The notes beneath the pieces are model-generated. The model ran no database searches. It saw only the letters and a program-made list of their open reading frames with translations, and had not been told where the DNA came from. The translations under genes and the position numbers were made by a program. This document shows, piece after piece, positions 63,415 to 64,000 of a stretch of 64,000 nt of DNA (the first letter of the stretch is position 1; every line of letters starts with the position of its first letter). This stretch comes from SIG578 sp045655125. GTDB lineage: Bacteria > Bacillota > Clostridia > Oscillospirales > Ruminococcaceae. The stretch covers positions 52,909 to 116,908 of the forward strand of contig JAZOOR010000026.1 in assembly GCA_045655125.1 (NCBI GenBank), given 5' to 3'.

Positions 63415-63446
63415 ATTTCTATTAGTTAAAAGGAGGAAAATAGAGT

Positions 63447-64000
63447 ATGAACCGAGTTTCTAAAGTTATAAGAACGATACTCGTTGCAGCTCTTGCAATT
63501 TTTCTCCTTATTTTTGTTTTTTATCAGATTTATAGTTCGCTTTATTCTCCGTATAGCACCGAAACTGTTTCTAAGCTTTCCCACGAAAATAAAACTCAGG
63601 TCGAAGGTGTTTTTCTGCGCTCTGAAGAAACTATAGAGGCATCCCATCAAGGATATATTGTTCACTATCTGTATTCAGACGGACAGAAGGTCGGAGCAGG
63701 GGGCACTGTTGCGGAGCTGTATTCATCTGAAAGCGATGTTATTAATTACGAAAAAATCAAAGAGCTCGAGCATCGTCTTGATATATTAGATCAGTCGCAG
63801 GACCAATCAAGCGCCCTTGTTACCAATGCAGATCAGATTACCAATCAGATAAATGTTAAAATTAAGGAGCTGTCAAACGCTGTATATCAATTTGATTCTG
63901 ATGCGATTGCAAAGTGCAAGGATGACCTTCAGATTCTTTTAAACCGTCGTAACATTATTACTGAAAAAGAAAAAGATTTTAGTGGCTATATTTCGCAGTT
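63447..64000 (+). CDS. HlyD-like membrane-anchored protein, cut by window end
   Basis: The frame is open from ATG 63447 (behind AAAGGAGGAAAA) to the window edge, 184 codons seen. It starts with a cytoplasmic stub, one transmembrane helix (about 9-29), a short lipoyl/barrel-sandwich-like part (GVFLRSEETIEASHQGYIVHYL ... DGQKVGAGGTVAELY) and then a coiled-coil-like stretch. That order resembles HlyD-family adaptors of clostridia, many found beside cell-division or wall genes. The C-terminal half is missing, so the family call is tentative. Confidence 0.7.
   Translation, partial: MNRVSKVIRTILVAALAIFLLIFVFYQIYSSLYSPYSTETVSKLSHENKTQVEGVFLRSEETIEASHQGYIVHYLYSDGQKVGAGGTVAELYSSESDVINYEKIKELEHRLDILDQSQDQSSALVTNADQITNQINVKIKELSNAVYQFDSDAIAKCKDDLQILLNRRNIITEKEKDFSGYISQ

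Overview
The window looks like a chromosomal segment of an anaerobic, endospore-forming, Gram-positive bacterium of the class Clostridia, most likely in or near the Ruminococcaceae/Oscillospiraceae. The reasons are: fairly AT-rich DNA with strong AGGAGG-type ribosome sites and several TTG/GTG starts; LPxTG pilins with sortases; a CtsR-McsA-McsB-ClpC operon; a GerA-type germinant receptor; sigma-K; and a PyrR-type attenuator. Almost all of it is core genome, with a few accessory features: a pilus locus, an attachment-site scar beside tRNA-Leu and a repeat patch beside tRNA-Pro.

Layout. 79-4142: pilus locus (major pilin, class C sortase, minor pilin, second sortase). 4161-4613: terminator, heptamer-repeat patch and tRNA-Pro(CGG). 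4683-14922: pyrimidine operon behind a consensus promoter and a PyrR-type attenuator (pyrC, carB, pyrK, pyrD, pyrF, pyrE, and a pyrB fused to a PyrI zinc domain), closed by a one-base-overlapping guaB. 14950-28134: purine operon behind a ZTP (pfl) riboswitch (purE, purC, a cysteine-less purF, purM, purN, an archaeal-type purO, a stand-alone AICAR formyltransferase, purD, purL, fhs). 28157-29637: SGNH hydrolase and an opposite-strand 38-residue cysteine-rich peptide. 29828-34456: CtsR box and ctsR-mcsA-mcsB-clpC. 34624-39499: two related wall-directed proteins (GHL10-type lipoprotein; GHL10-like plus amidase fusion). 39500-45078: DUF4363/DUF421 pair, gerAA-AB-AC, VanZ-like protein. 45079-52857: Xer-type recombinase, ABC-F ATPase, lon, engB, methyltransferase, hslO. 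52909-53518: tRNA-Pro(GGG), tRNA-Leu(GAG) and a 24-bp duplication of the tRNA-Leu 3' end. 53518-64000: PAP2 phosphatase, sigK, small membrane protein, miaB-ricA-like-mutS-mutL-miaA, and the start of an HlyD-like protein cut by the window edge.

How it fits together. The two nucleotide operons lie head to tail, with UMP synthesis plus IMP dehydrogenase first and IMP synthesis second. The riboswitch senses ZTP/ZMP, which accumulates when 10-formyl-THF is short, and the operon it governs includes both formyl-THF-using enzymes and fhs, which makes formyl-THF. Variant enzymes are concentrated here: a PurF without its glutaminase nucleophile, an IMP dehydrogenase resembling the Tritrichomonas foetus enzyme, a split PurH with an archaeal-type cyclohydrolase, and an ATCase carrying only the zinc part of PyrI. 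carA, pyrR, purK, purB and purA are not in the window. I see no CRISPR array, toxin-antitoxin pair, prophage or clear defence island, and no convincing wholly new system; the most unusual material is the set of variant nucleotide enzymes, the attachment-site scar, the heptamer patch and the tiny cysteine-rich gene.
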